This document shows positions 36,178 through 48,200 of a stretch of 64,000 nucleotides of DNA, piece after piece. The position numbers and the translations under genes are program-made. The notes under the pieces were generated by a model that saw only the letters and a program-made list of their open reading frames with translations, was not told the DNA's origin and did no database searches. Positions within the stretch are counted from its first letter, which is position 1, and each line of letters opens with the position of its first letter. The stretch covers positions 3,194,438 through 3,258,437 of the forward strand of contig NC_049990.1 of assembly GCF_000003815.2 (NCBI RefSeq), in the 5' to 3' direction. Origin of the DNA: Branchiostoma floridae (taxonomy: Eukaryota > Chordata > Leptocardii > Amphioxiformes > Branchiostomatidae).

Positions 36178-36363
36178 CCCCCCTCACATGTAGCGAAAAT
36201 CGATCGGACGACGAGTCTACGAGCTCTAAATTACAAGGAGGCATGACCCTGACGATAATGGGGGAACTCTGCCATTTCTTCGTCGGCATCAGGGTCATGC
36301 CTCCTCGTAATTTAGAGCTCGCAGAATCGTCGTCCGTTCGATTTTCGCTACATGTGAGGGGGT
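36178..36363. mobile_element. Foldback MITE, family D (complete)
   Basis: The left arm CCCCCTCACATGTAGCGAAA plus ATCGATCGGACGACGAG and the right arm CGTCGTCCGTTCGATTTTCG plus CTACATGTGAGGGGG form an inverted repeat of about 75 bp on each side, including AATTACAAGGAGGCATGACC. The loop contains GATAATGGGGGAACTCTGCC. TA borders both ends (36176-36177, 36364-36365). Partial copies lie at 3655-3731 and 30905-31020. Confidence 0.88.
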
Positions 36364-36365
36364 AT

Positions 36366-37169
36366 ACCTATCAGCCACAGTAAAGGACTATGCACTGTGC
36401 CACAAACATATGGTATCGACATAATTGCATAAAACAGCTTCTGCCACAGCAAATACACAGAGCAGGGTTATATGAATTATGCACAATAGTCACCGTATAC
36501 AGCAAATTGGATTATTGCATTTTACGTCGAATGCTGTTGACTTACTGTCCCGAGAAAAATATCTTACCCGGGTATACTTAATGACGTTAAACAGCCACCC
36601 CCACCCACGGCAAAGTATTATCTCTTAGTCTAGTATTATGTATATAACACGTGTAATACATAATCATAGACAAGCAGTAATTACTTACCGGAGATATCAA
36701 ACGTCCAGTGTTTTGTATACACCTAAAAGTCCAATGAATTGAACAAAAGATGCTACCGGGGAAAATGACGATAAAACTGTCACCCTTACCCACAAAAATG
36801 TTCCAAATTATCCCGAGAACTTAGAAACTGATTTACCTAAACGCAACTCCGTAACACATGCATGAGTAGCTCCATGTGAATGTTTCCGCAAATACAACAG
36901 TCAAAAGACACAGTGAACTGTCCGAAGATCTTAGACCAGTAGTTGTAGAGGAGTGTGCAAACCACAGTGAGTCAAATGTTGCACAATGTAGGGTGTCCTT
37001 CGGTTTGACTATTGTACAAAACAGCCAATGAAAAGGCCGGTGTGCACGTGGCATCAGGTGATGTGCGTTTAATGGGTCAGAAGAGCCTCAAGGGTCACCA
37101 AGGTTTATCTTCTAGCTTTCTCAGTAATTTATCTTTAAAATTGTTTTAAATTAATGTATGATGTTGTGT
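36366..37169. other. Intergenic, no gene seen
   Basis: No exon supported. Minus-strand frames at 36587-37054 lack family similarity. Confidence 0.4.
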
Positions 37170-37293
37170 AACAATATGTGACGCACGAGATGGTGTATTG
37201 TAATACATTTGTTTTGTAAAGAAGGCACAATTCAGCCTTTGGCTGCCACGCCGTTCTGACAAATAAACCATTTGATTGATTGATTGATTGATT
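37170..37293 (+). mobile_element. LINE 3' tail
   Basis: GAAGGCACAATTCAGCCTTT, then CACGCCGTTCTGACAAATAA and ACCATTTGATTGATTGATTG. It has an AATAAA and a TGAT-repeat tail as in CR1/L2-like elements. No ORF remnant is attached. Confidence 0.5.
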
Positions 37294-37942
37294 ATTTCTG
37301 ATTGACGTCTGTACTTCATACATTGCTCTGGATAGATACAGTATCAGGTTCTCTTCACACGTTTTTCTTTTTTAAACAGTTAAAACTGTAGTGCTAAACA
37401 TCGTATTCTACTTTTATAGAAGACTACAGAATAGTATAGTCTTTACACCTGTTGCCCCTTCATGCCGAGAAACTGTGGCGCCTTATTGGCACCATTGATA
37501 CATCGCGAGAGGGAATTTCAGCACGCTTTAAGATGTTCTATATATTCTTATACCAGGTAGATAAATAAGAAAAGGGATAGCTTTAGCCGTAGGGCCACGA
37601 CAAAAACTAAACGCGTTACTGAACTTCCTTGAGAATAAGACTGACAGGTAGATGGATAGCTGTAAACCGTAGACATCTTATTACTGTCTGAGTAGCTCCG
37701 CCTTCTTTAGGGAAAGAAAAAGGCAAAACGAAGAATGAGGCTTTACAGAGAGCAATGGCAAGCTTGAAACGACAACCGATAGCCTCCTCAAGTATCTTAA
37801 TGGCAAAATTGTGCTACTGACAGGTAGCTACACGCACATCGGCATTCTATCCCTATCCGATTCTCCCCGTTAAAGCGAAAAAGGCGACAAATAGAACGAA
37901 GAGGGGCTTTGCAGGGAGTAATGACGACAGACATTAGAGATT

Positions 37943-38034
37943 CCTTTCATCCGTTTTTCGGATAGATCGATCGATAAAAAAAAAACGGATGAAAGGAAAG
38001 GGTCACGATTTTTCCACCAACCTCTGCTTGGAGA
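37943..38034. mobile_element. Truncated foldback element ending in family A terminus
   Basis: The hairpin arms CCTTTCATCCGTTTTTCGGA and AAAAACGGATGAAAGGAAAG are followed by AACCTCTGCTTGGAGAG and TA. The matching left terminus CTCTCCAAGCAGAGG is absent. Confidence 0.65.
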
Positions 38035-38427
38035 GTAGACAGACACGTCAAGCGAGATTAAAAATCAGCAACTTAGATGTAAATATATGAATTAGTAAAT
38101 TAGTCCTTAAGAAAAGCTGCAGCTTGAAAAAGAAGAGCTTCGAAGCACCTAAGATTTGTAAAAAAAGACTGTCGCACCACCACATAGTTTAAGTCAGGGC
38201 AGCTTTTGCAGGTTAGCAAATAGAGAAAGTCTACATGAGGAAGCTTCAGACAGAGCAGAGAGAGAAAGTGCCATGTACTTTACCGGCAAGTTCGAGAGTC
38301 GGTCAGTAACAGACACGTACATGAGCATGGCTTTTAGGAACGAGAAAAAAACGAGGAAAAAGACAAGGAAGAAGACGAGGAAGAAGAACTCTGTTTTGTG
38401 TATCATCTAGATCCTGCCGGAGGGTTA

Positions 38428-38640
38428 GTTAAAGTCCTTCCAGCGCCTGATGGTGCATAGGGCGGCGCCCATCTCCGTTTCAGTAGCCCTCTGGCCACAC
38501 AACGCAATCACTACAGCAGGGGGCTAGTCCACTGGTAGTGGTGTGTGTCCAACTTCCATACTCTTTCCCGAATGCTGAGTGCTGAGCAGAGAAAGCATCA
38601 TGTACCATTTTTGAAGTCTTTGGTATGACTTTGGTATGCC
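38428..38640 (-). mobile_element. SINE family 2, truncated copy
   Basis: GATGGTGCATAGGGCGGCGC, then CCATCTCCGTTTCAGTAGCC, CAGGGGGCTAGTCCACTGGT and AGCATCATGTACCATTTTT match the element at 4405-4695. The tRNA-like head is missing. Confidence 0.65.
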
Positions 38641-39596
38641 GGAGGGTACTGAAGAGATTTGTGGCACCTGCAGTTTCTCGGAAGGCCTGCAGTACGTTCA
38701 CCTTTTTCTGTTGACCTAGTTTCTGATCTGAACTTTTCTGATTTACAGATTTCGGTCCTGTATCGGTTTATAGCTATGATTTAAAAGACGATGTTCAATT
38801 TGCTCTGTATCAAATTTGGTACCCAAGCTTGTTCTGCATGTTCTACCAAGGGTTTAAATCTGCATACGCACAAATTAGACTCGCTGATCGAGACATCGTT
38901 CCACATTAGTGATTGCTCTTTAAATTACACACTTTACAATCAAGTCAAAAGGGCCGCGAGCGACATCGAGAACAATAGTACGCGTAACAAAGGCACCTGT
39001 ATCCCTTTGTGTTCTGCCGTCTACATTAGCTTCCTCTTGGGCATGCGGTTAATCCTGTACCAGTCACCACTGCGAATGGGCGTTTGCTGATTTTTCAGAT
39101 ATTTTTCATTTGACCCAATCAATAAGTATCTTGTTTTTGGTAACCTTTCTGGGGTAAATGCTAAATCAGTTCCTTCAAGGTAATTAAGACATTTTGATTG
39201 TGCAGTTTCTTATGACATGTGGTCTAAGGAAGCCTTTTGCTCTTCAAACTATAGAAAGATCTAGACTTGAGTTCTGACATATATAGCTGTGATTTTATAC
39301 ATAAAACCATATACTGTACATAAGTGAGTGAGCGATACATAAGACCATACACTAATTTCTCATTACAGATATAGGGGTGGTGCCACAGTCAAAACTGATT
39401 GCGACCTTAAATATGTGGTATTTTTTTTTAATTGACAAAACGGTGAAATCCGTAGTTAACACTTTTTTTACACGGCCATCAATTTAACAACCGAAGTGCC
39501 AATTACCGAGTGCCTGATACATGATTAAGCCCAGAACCCACCATTAACCAAACAATGGTGAGAAACACATTTATCATTCAGTCTCACCTCCTTTTA
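38641..39596. other. Intergenic, no gene seen
   Basis: A 99-codon plus frame at 38791-39090 has no recognised domain or splice context. Confidence 0.35.
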
Positions 39597-39841
39597 TACC
39601 CCCTTTCCACTAGGACGGCGCTCTCGCCGCCCTCTTTCTACGACCTAAAATTTGACATATCGCTCAGCGAATTCTATAGAAAAGAAACGAATCTTTTTAC
39701 ACGTTGTGTGTTTTGTTGTCCATTCGGTCAAACTTTTACGTTTTGTATGATACACCAAGTGTGAAAGCGAAGGTTACACATATCCTATTTAGGTCGCAGC
39801 GAAAGCGCAGCGCGATCACCGTCTAGTGAAAAGGGGGTCTT
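39597..39841. mobile_element. MITE with CCCCTTTCCACTAG-type ends
   Basis: The left end TACCCCCTTTCCACTAGGAC plus GGCGCTCTCGC and the right end GCGCGATCACCGTCTAGTGA plus AAAGGGGGTCTTA are imperfect inverted copies. The interior has no ORF of note. The element is about 245 bp. Confidence 0.65.
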
Positions 39842-41657
39842 AAAAAGGGACGACCATTCATGCAAAAGCTTCAACAAAATTCCACATAAATTTAGCTCTT
39901 TGTTTATTATCAAAACAGTCAAGCCTGAATTGATGACCGACTTTGCGGCTGATTAACCCTCAGATTAGTTTCCACCTAAGACAAGTATTAAGAAGCTGGT
40001 CTACTGTGACCATTTTCCCAAGTGCCTTGAGTGGTCATTATTGACAGGTTTGACTGTGTTAAGGTAGCCTGTGAGGACCAAATGTTTGTCGCCCCCTGGA
40101 AGTTGAACTAAAAATGCCACAAAGGACAATCACACTAGCCACCTTAGAAACGTGCCAGATTGTGGCCGCCTAGCTTTTGTAAAAAAAAGGTGGGGGTGAT
40201 ATATCTAAAGACAGTCCATTCTCTACAATTGGATAAAATTCGGAGATTTATTTTCGGACTTAATACTAGTAATTGCCACAAGGATAGGTAGCTCCCATGC
40301 AAAGGTGGACACTACTACACTAGTGCATGTTTGTCTGGACATAACAAGAAGTGGTAAGTGGTATTTTTGTGTCTATGAGTAAGGAGGTATTAGCCTCCTT
40401 GCTATGAGCGTCTGACGGTGAGGATTGCCTCCCATGTACAAGCAATGACTATTCTACATGTATTTGGTAAATCTGTGAAATAGCTCTTGTATGTTATAAC
40501 GTTAGAACGCCACCTTCAAGTATTATGTGTTAAAAGTGTCTCCTAATCATATGTTACTAGCATGTATCGTTCCGCTACTGTCTGCAACTATAGATAAATC
40601 AGTACATGTGGAACTGTAGTAGTCTACTGACTTACAAAATTATATACCTTCGATTCTTTATCAAAGTTCTGCCGTTTGACGTGTATTTGTACATGATTAG
40701 TATCACTGCATGCACCCCTCCCCCTCGAGCTATGTCGGAAACTGTCTTTCGAATAGCAGTATATAGGTATGATTTTGAAACGGTGTACAATGCCTTCCTT
40801 TTTAAAACTATGACACGAAAATCATGTGAACAGAATGCTTAGAATTGGGCTTTAAATGTGCTTTAAAATAGTAGTGGGGTAGTCAACACATAGTTTGTAA
40901 CTGTGGATATAGTACGTGCAAACACACTATTCACATGCCGTGTTTCTAACATGTGTCACCAAATACGTTTTCTCCATAACAAGACCCGGGATCAACAAAC
41001 GTGTTGCTCACCTCTCAACTCCTTGTAGAAACCACCTCCTTAAAGCGCTCTGTCTTTAAGTCTTCATAAGGAAGTGTGGAGAAACTTCGCTGTCGGTCCT
41101 TCTTGAGTTCTGACTTGTGACGGAGTGTCCCGAGTTGTCTTGTCCTTAATTCCGGACCACCGCCATTGTTCCAACGACCGGTTGATCGGGGTTAAAGGTC
41201 ACATGGCCGCCATTTTGATTGTCGGTGTTGGAGAACACGTTTGGAACTTTTGTTCTGAGATTATAGCGAAGAGACTCCAACCACTTATTATCTTACTTAA
41301 TTTAGCCGCATTAATTACAATGCTGTGGTAACCTAGTGGGGTTTCCTGAATATGAGGGTTACTACAGGTCAGTTTTTGTGATGTATAATCGTTAAATCAA
41401 ATTCTACAGCAGATTATAAATGTTAGTGAGCTATACAAAATCTAACCATGGTTGGTATCTGACGTCTAAGACCATAAAAGAACTAATATGGAATAGACAA
41501 AGGGCACGAGTTGTGGTTCATAATTTTTACTTGACTTATATGGTTTTGCAAGTATATATATTTTCATGTTCTTGACTGTTTTTTTTAAAATAAAATAGTT
41601 ACATTGTTCATTTTCTTTCAACGTATAACGTTATCTATTATGTTTCCTGAGAAAATG
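39842..41657. other. Intergenic, no gene seen
   Basis: A YY1-type GGCCGCCATTTTG at ~41202-41214 is the only regulatory-looking motif. No exon could be attached to it. Confidence 0.35.
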
Positions 41658-41659
41658 TA

Positions 41660-43915
41660 CAGTCAAACCTGCCCAAGACGACCACCCGGGGGACCGGAAA
41701 AAGCGGTCGATTTGGACAGGTGGTCGCTGAGAAGAGTATCGACTCAAAACATGCCCGATGCAAAGTATAAATGGTTTCCGTTGTGTTTGATGGCAAATAG
41801 CAAGCACACACGCAAAGAAGCGAGGTCTTTAACGATCAAATACAACACGCACACTGTAAACTTTAAATTTAACCCCAAGCTTTTATCGAGCTTTTATTCG
41901 ATACAGTGTTTTAAAGCTCAATATTTGTACACTAACGTTTTAGACAGTAAGGGAACTTTGATGCTGTCAGTTACCATACAAGCCTTTATGCGTCGCTGTG
42001 TTCTTGATCGCCTTATCTGAAATAACTACGGTGCACCTTTCGAATTCGATGCCCGGTACGTCCCGATAGCGTACTTACCCACGGGTGTTCGTACTGTACA
42101 GTTGGACAAAAGCACTCACACAGATCTTTCTTAAAAAGGTATGAGCTACACAGATCTTTCTTTAAAACGCATGAGGCTATATACGTTTCAGCATTCGTTC
42201 ATTTTATAATGATATAGATTTTTAAAAAAACTTCTGTAACAACTAAATTCGGATTTTCTTACAACGACATTTCCTCCCATTAGACTGCCCCATTGACCCA
42301 CCCATTGACCGCCGCCATCTTTATCCTAAACATAACATCGTAATGGCAGTCAAAATCCGACGCAAACTGGCCGATTTCGGCACAGAATCGCGCTCGTTAT
42401 CATAAAAAATCGATGAAAACCTCAATTTTGAAAATGATGCGGTCGTTATGGGTCCCAATTTGGGCCGGTCGTAGTCGCGTTGGCCAGGTGGTCGTTGAGA
42501 AAAGGTCGCTTAATGCTTACGTCAATAGGAAAAAAAATCGGGACCGAGAAAAAGCGGTCGAAATGGCCAGGTTGTTTAGTTGTTGTTTATTAAGAAACCT
42601 TTTAGCCTTTACAGGCTAATCTTCCAAGGTTCAATCAACATGAATCAACATGACAATCAACATGAATACATACATTTTAAAAAATACAACAATCACAAAG
42701 TATTTACAATAGAGCCGAGAGGTCAAAGGTCTAGATGACAATGTTGGAGATGGCTTGTTTAAAACTGTACAATGTACACAATGCCTTAATGTCAGATGGC
42801 AATGAGTTCCAGAGCATAATTGCTCGGTATAAGAAGGTACGTTTTCCACTGTTTGTTTTAGGTTTGGGTAGTCTGAAGTTGTTAGATACAGAAAATCTAG
42901 TATTATACATGTGGGATTGATTAACTGGTATGAAGGAATTGTACACATTTTGTGGTTCGTGGCTATTGAGGATTTTGAAGAACATAATCAGAGTACTTAA
43001 AGAAAATCTCTTACTCACTGTAGGCCAACCAAGCTCAAGATGCATCCGCCTAACAGATGTGTCTGATTTACATCTTAATAACAGTCTACACGCTCTATTT
43101 TGTACTATCTGCAGTTTTCTCATATTCGAATCTGACATGTTGGCTAGCACTGGTGAACAATATTGCACTACTGATAGCACCAGGGCTTGAAATACCAGTT
43201 TACACACATCATCAGGGAAAAACAAGCATATCTTCTGACATAGGCTAAGTTTCCTGAGAGTTTTGTTACAAGATATTTGGTATGAAGATTCCAAGTTAGT
43301 GACGGGTCCATATGCAAGCCCAATAGGACTGCTTCGATTACTTGTTCAACTTTCTCAGAGCCGATTACAAGGTTCAAAGATTTATCGGGTAACATAGCAA
43401 GCTTGCGAGCAGTGCCAAATAGCATACATTTTGTTTTCAGTACATTCATAACTAATTGATTGGTACTAACCCAGTTAGACAATTCTATAAGATCAGGTTG
43501 CAATGCTGCCACAATAGCACTGACTGACTTGGCTGCCTTGTACAGTGAAGTATCATCAGCATACATTTCTGTCGAACATTGTGACACAGTCAACGGAAGG
43601 TCATTTGTATAAAGGGTAAATAACAATGGACCTAAGCAACTGCCCTGTGGTACTCCACATTCAAGACTCAGAGGTTCAGAGAATTGACCATTGATGTAGA
43701 CAACCTGAGTTCTGCCCTGTAGATAGCTTTCAAACCAAGCCAAAACACCTGGTTGAAAACAATAAGATTTAAGTTTAGCAAGGAGAATACAGTGGTCAAC
43801 AAGATCAAACGCAGCACTAAAATCAATATATACAACTCCAACAAACTCCCCTCTATCCATGGCTGACAGCCAGGTGGTCGCTGAGAAGAGGTGGTCGCTC
43901 GGGCAGGTTTGACTG
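41660..43915. mobile_element. TA-flanked DNA transposon, split by a LINE
   Basis: The ends CAGTCAAACCTGCCC (41660-41674) and GGGCAGGTTTGACTG (43901-43915) are perfect 15-bp inverted repeats, each bordered by TA (41658-41659 and 43916-43917). Subterminal repeats of the type GGTGGTCGCTGAGAAGAG and AAAGCGGTCGA-ATGG-CAGG recur at ~41700, 42475, 42550 and 43873. The TA duplication points to Tc1/mariner-like mobilisation. No transposase is visible, so it is non-autonomous. Without the LINE it would be about 950 bp. Confidence 0.85.
42573..43868 (-). mobile_element. 5'-truncated non-LTR retrotransposon (reverse transcriptase fragment)
   Basis: The minus frame from 43860 contains VYIDFSAAFDLVDH, GVPQGSCLGPLLFTLYTNDL and the catalytic-site motif MYADDTSLY. 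A second frame (to 42731) continues with PDDVCKLVFQALVLSVVQYC and ends RTFLYRAIMLWNSLPSDIK. The two frames overlap near 43220-43260 and are linked by a frameshift beside an A5 run, so the ORF is broken. An AATAAA lies near the 3' end (42586-42591, minus). The direct repeat GCCAGGT at 42566-42572 and 43869-43875 is the target-site duplication. The endonuclease domain is missing. CR1/Jockey-like group. Confidence 0.88.
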
Positions 43916-43917
43916 TA

Positions 43918-45299
43918 GTTTGTAGCTCACCCATCAAGAATATATGAATATTTGTAACGGTTATACATTGCATGAAACAGTAAAACAAACGAAACGCCAA
44001 TAGAAAACTTGTAAAATTTTCCAGTTGTATGGGGGTGCAAATACAACGAGCGATGACGAATTATAAGGAACATAAGTCCACAAGATGAACAACAGCAAAT
44101 GCTGTAATTGAACGCCCTCAAGCAGATACGACTAGAACTCCAGCCAATGATGCTGCCTGGCATGGAACCATCTGCGGGAAACAGAACATCGTTTTCTTTT
44201 GCACAACCAGTCATGACTCTCACCTGCTTGCGTTTTAGAGGATCTTTTTTTACGATAAACAGAATTTGTGAGGTGTTACCTTTGTGAGTTTTTTTTAAAT
44301 TTTGTGAGAATGTGTTAATTTTACGTATGTCTGTCTTTCAGTAAGTGGCGCTTTAACATATCAAGTATGAACGCCCTGAAAATCACTGATAAGCTTGTGT
44401 GTCTTAGAGTCATGACGATGTATTAATCACAAACTCATGAGGTTCAAACATGGGTTTCGGCAGAACATATTATCTATATGTTCTGCAAGTTTATTTGATC
44501 TTATTATCTAGTTATCAAGTTTACTGTATTGACTATGATGTAACTCATACCGCGTATTGCCGCAAGCATGTATGTTATCTACTGATTTCAATATTATTCA
44601 TTTTACTCATGTGAAGTTGGCATGATATTTTGGGTGCGTTTCATCTAAAATAAATGAGAAGAATATCAATTGCTTTAATTTGTAAACTAATTGAGTGTTA
44701 AAAAATATGGATCCTCAATCTCCAATTCTAATTGCATTAATGACCTCTTCATTGATTGGTGGTGAATAATTCTCCATATCCCCATTTTTTCACAGCCAAC
44801 CAAAACAACCAAGTACCTGGTGTTGCTGAAACATAATCTCCCTGTACGAATGATGGTGTTTAAGATGGCTAGCTTCCCAAATTAAGTCACAAAATGTAAA
44901 CATTGATTCCAGGCTAGTCTCGTCACAATATTACAATAACCAAAGAGTCAATAGTTATTCTACGAGGTAGCCATTTTTCTAAAGACTGATGTACTTGAGC
45001 AAGATCAAGGCACTTTGCAAATTGGCATTTATGGTTCCCTGCAATGATTGAGTCCGGTGTGGATGTATTACGTCGAACCCAAAACTGTGCTCTCTGCGCA
45101 CAATAGTACATCCTCCGTGCCTGCCGTTCGCGGTTGGGCATCACGGTCCTGTTTTTTTGCATTTGTGAATGGGCTGCCAGCAGTGAACACTGCTGATTCA
45201 ACAAGTTGATCCTGACAAACCTACTCATTCATCATTTTCTATGAAACAAGTTTGTCCGTACTGTCTCCATCCTTGATTTTCACTGTTGTCCCTTGACCT
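43918..45299 (-). repeat. 3' flank of gene B, duplicated at 50371-51965
   Basis: From about 44205 this stretch is paralogous to 50371-51965: shared blocks include TTGCACAACCAGT-ATGACTC, ATGGATCCTCAATCTCCAAT, GGTGTTGCTGAAACATAAT and TGGCTAGCTTCCCAA. A minus-strand AATAAA at 44490-44495 may be the polyadenylation signal of gene B, about 800 nt after its stop. Confidence 0.7.
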
Positions 45300-48200
45300 C
45301 TACAGATCTCCAGTCGTGATGCCGCAGGCCTGCAGGAAGGTGCGGTGGGATTCCTCCCAGTACTTGGACTCCACCAGCTCCCGCTTCAACCGGGCAGCTT
45401 TCACGAACTCCGAGTCGCTGTACTTGAGGATGTCGACGACCCTGTCCGTCCACCTCTTTACGTCTCCGGCTCGGTCGGAGTCGTTCACGCTGGTTTCCAC
45501 AATGATGTTCCTGTGCTCTGCACTGAGTTTTCCATTAGTAACCAGGTCGAGGATCATCTCTGCCAGGCCGGTCTTGTCGGAGATGAGGACGGGGATGCCC
45601 GCCGCGATGGCCTCCAGGCCGATCAGCCCGAACGGATCGGAGCGAGACGGCATCAGGACCAGGTGAGCTCTCATCATGTCGTCCCTGATGTCCTCCTGTG
45701 TTCCGTACGGCAGGAGGGTGGGGTTTAGATCGGGGCTGTTCAGGTTGTCCTCCAGGATCTTCAGGCTCGTCTCCCAATCAACCTCGCTGATGCCGCGGAC
45801 ACGCAGTCTGGCGTTCTTGATCACCTTCACCACTTCCCCCATGGTCTGCACTGCGAGGTCATGACCTTTCAGGTTCTCCGCCTTGCTCACCCTGCCGATG
45901 GACAGGACGACCTGTTCCCCTCCCCCAGGTCTCACATTGGTGGCCAGGAAAATCTCCGATGGTTTTGGGAGGAAGACGTAGTGACTCTCCGGCTTCTTTC
46001 CTGCTTTGTACAAGGTGTCACAGTGGTCGTAAATCCGCTGACCCACTGAGAAAGCTGCCTTTGCGTTGTTGACGTTATCAAGCATATCCTTCTCTTTCTT
46101 CCGACCCCCCTTGTAGTACTCCGTATCCTCTGGTATGACGTGCGTGAACGTCATGAGGTCTGCCTGTGGATAGCGTTGTTCCCAGATGTTTCGTGCCGCC
46201 GTATCCGTTATGTAAGCATGGCCGATGATGCAGGTGACGTCCTGTGGAAGGCTTGGGTAGTGGACCCTGCTGTACCAGGCAAGCCAGTCTAGTGTTGGTA
46301 TCGAATCCTCGTTTTGTTTAACTGGTGGTATCAGCTTGACGCCGTCTCTGTCTGCTGCCTCCTGGTCTTGTTTCGACACCCACAAGGCTGTGGCGTACAC
46401 GACTGCATTGGCATTGGTAATGATTTGGCCCACCTGGCTGTTGATGGTAGAAACTCCTCCCTTGGAAGTCCCATACTCGTCACTAACCAACAAGACTGTC
46501 TGAACTTCAGGACCTGTAGTAATGGTAAACAAACGGATCATTTTGATACGTTAGATATGCTAGAAAAGTTGATATGCTAGTTTTTCAGAAACGCCGAAAA
46601 GTCTCAATCAGAAGATAAAAGATAAGTCTGCACATTTGCCGATGTACAAAGATGAGGGTATTTCTTCTCCTTTACATTATCACTCCTGTATGTACATGTA
46701 CCTTGATTCCTCATGTGAACATCAGCGTTGCCACCATGCGGATCTGTCTGTTCTGTTGCTTGGGTTCCGAAACCACCGCCGTCCCCTCCACTTCCACGGG
46801 TCTGTGCTCCTGCACCGGCGAAATGAAACCAATGAAGGTGTATAGCCAGCGTAATACGGAAATAAAGGACTTGATCCTCATCCACTGATCATTCAACACA
46901 GCAATTATTAATATGAACAATACTTTCAAACTGTACCATTACTCGTAAATGGTCGAGTATGCTACATTGGTCCCTGTGCTTAGCTATAGCCTTTTCATAG
47001 CGAGTTTGCGCATAACAATGAACAGTTATTTGCAATTGCTGGTATGTTTCTATGAACATTTAGCTACCATACTCAAGAGGAAAATTCAAAGGTTCTTAGC
47101 CATGACCACAAATATACGGAAACACACATGTACAGACACGGCAAAAAAAAAGAAATCTCAATTTTCATGTCGGTAACAAATGCCTTTGATTAACATTTGG
47201 CGATGAAAATTTTTTGATGAGGCTACAAGTTTGTCTTCATGATATTACTGTTATATTAAATTTGTCTCACCTTTTAAAGTTGGTCCACCAACAGCTCCCT
47301 CTGTTTCCTGTAGATTCAAGCATACCTTTTATCACCAGCTTGTGATTTTATATGAGGTATATCATCTGTGGCAGATGCAAGTTGTTAACGTCTACTACAA
47401 TCAAAACAGTACATGCAATAAAGATAGGTTACCTTCTTACATTGTCATAGATATTCTGCTAAAATGGTCGAGGATTTAAATGCCGTGATTTCGTTTGCAC
47501 TGCGCCCTTAAAGTCTGAATCTGAATTTGTTCTGCTTGATAGAGACGGTCATTGGTATTTCTTACCGGTTCACCTACAAGCACAAAATACCCTTACCAAT
47601 TTCGGGGGCTGATATGGTACATGGATTGGAAGATGACACAGGCGTTTGGATATCAGGACATCCGATTCCGATGGATGCCCAAGTTTTTCGTGTCTTTTGC
47701 GCAAGGATGTTATACTTCTCTTGATGGTCTTATCTTCAAGTTCCTCCTTTCGGAATTTGACGCGTGGCAAGGCATAGAATACCGCACATCCTTCACCATC
47801 TAAATCCCTTCGTCCCTCTTTGTCCTCCAAACCCCTGATCTGCATATGAAGAGTATTGTTTCTCTGACTGTGAAAGGTGATGTGCTGCGCCACATCGCCT
47901 TCAGGGTTGAATCGTGCGACATTTCCCTGTACATTTACTTCCAGCTGTTGGCCTTCAAATAGATCCACCGATTTAGAAAGCGCAGGACCATTGTAGCCCT
48001 TTCGAATTAGCGACGCATGTTTTTCTTCTGCCCGTTCAGCTAGTGTGCATTCTATGATGACCTGTTTTCTGTTGTCCTCCCGCTGCAGTAGTATGAACTG
48101 CACGGCACGGTGCTGAAGCCATCGGCAAAGATTTAAAATGAAGGGTCCGAACTTCTCTGCATCACCGTAGGTGTCCACAACATCGATTACAATCCATCTG

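Noticed and set aside
45286-45728. Plus-strand frames across the GT4 exons
   Set aside because: Antisense shadows caused by the high GC content of third positions in the minus-strand GT4 exons; the same holds for 52555-53256.
46514-46541. Start codon of the GT4 frame at 46541 (and 53831 in gene C)
   Set aside because: An acceptor (TACTACAG) lies between that ATG and the GT4 sequence in both copies, and upstream exons join in phase, so these ATGs are intronic.
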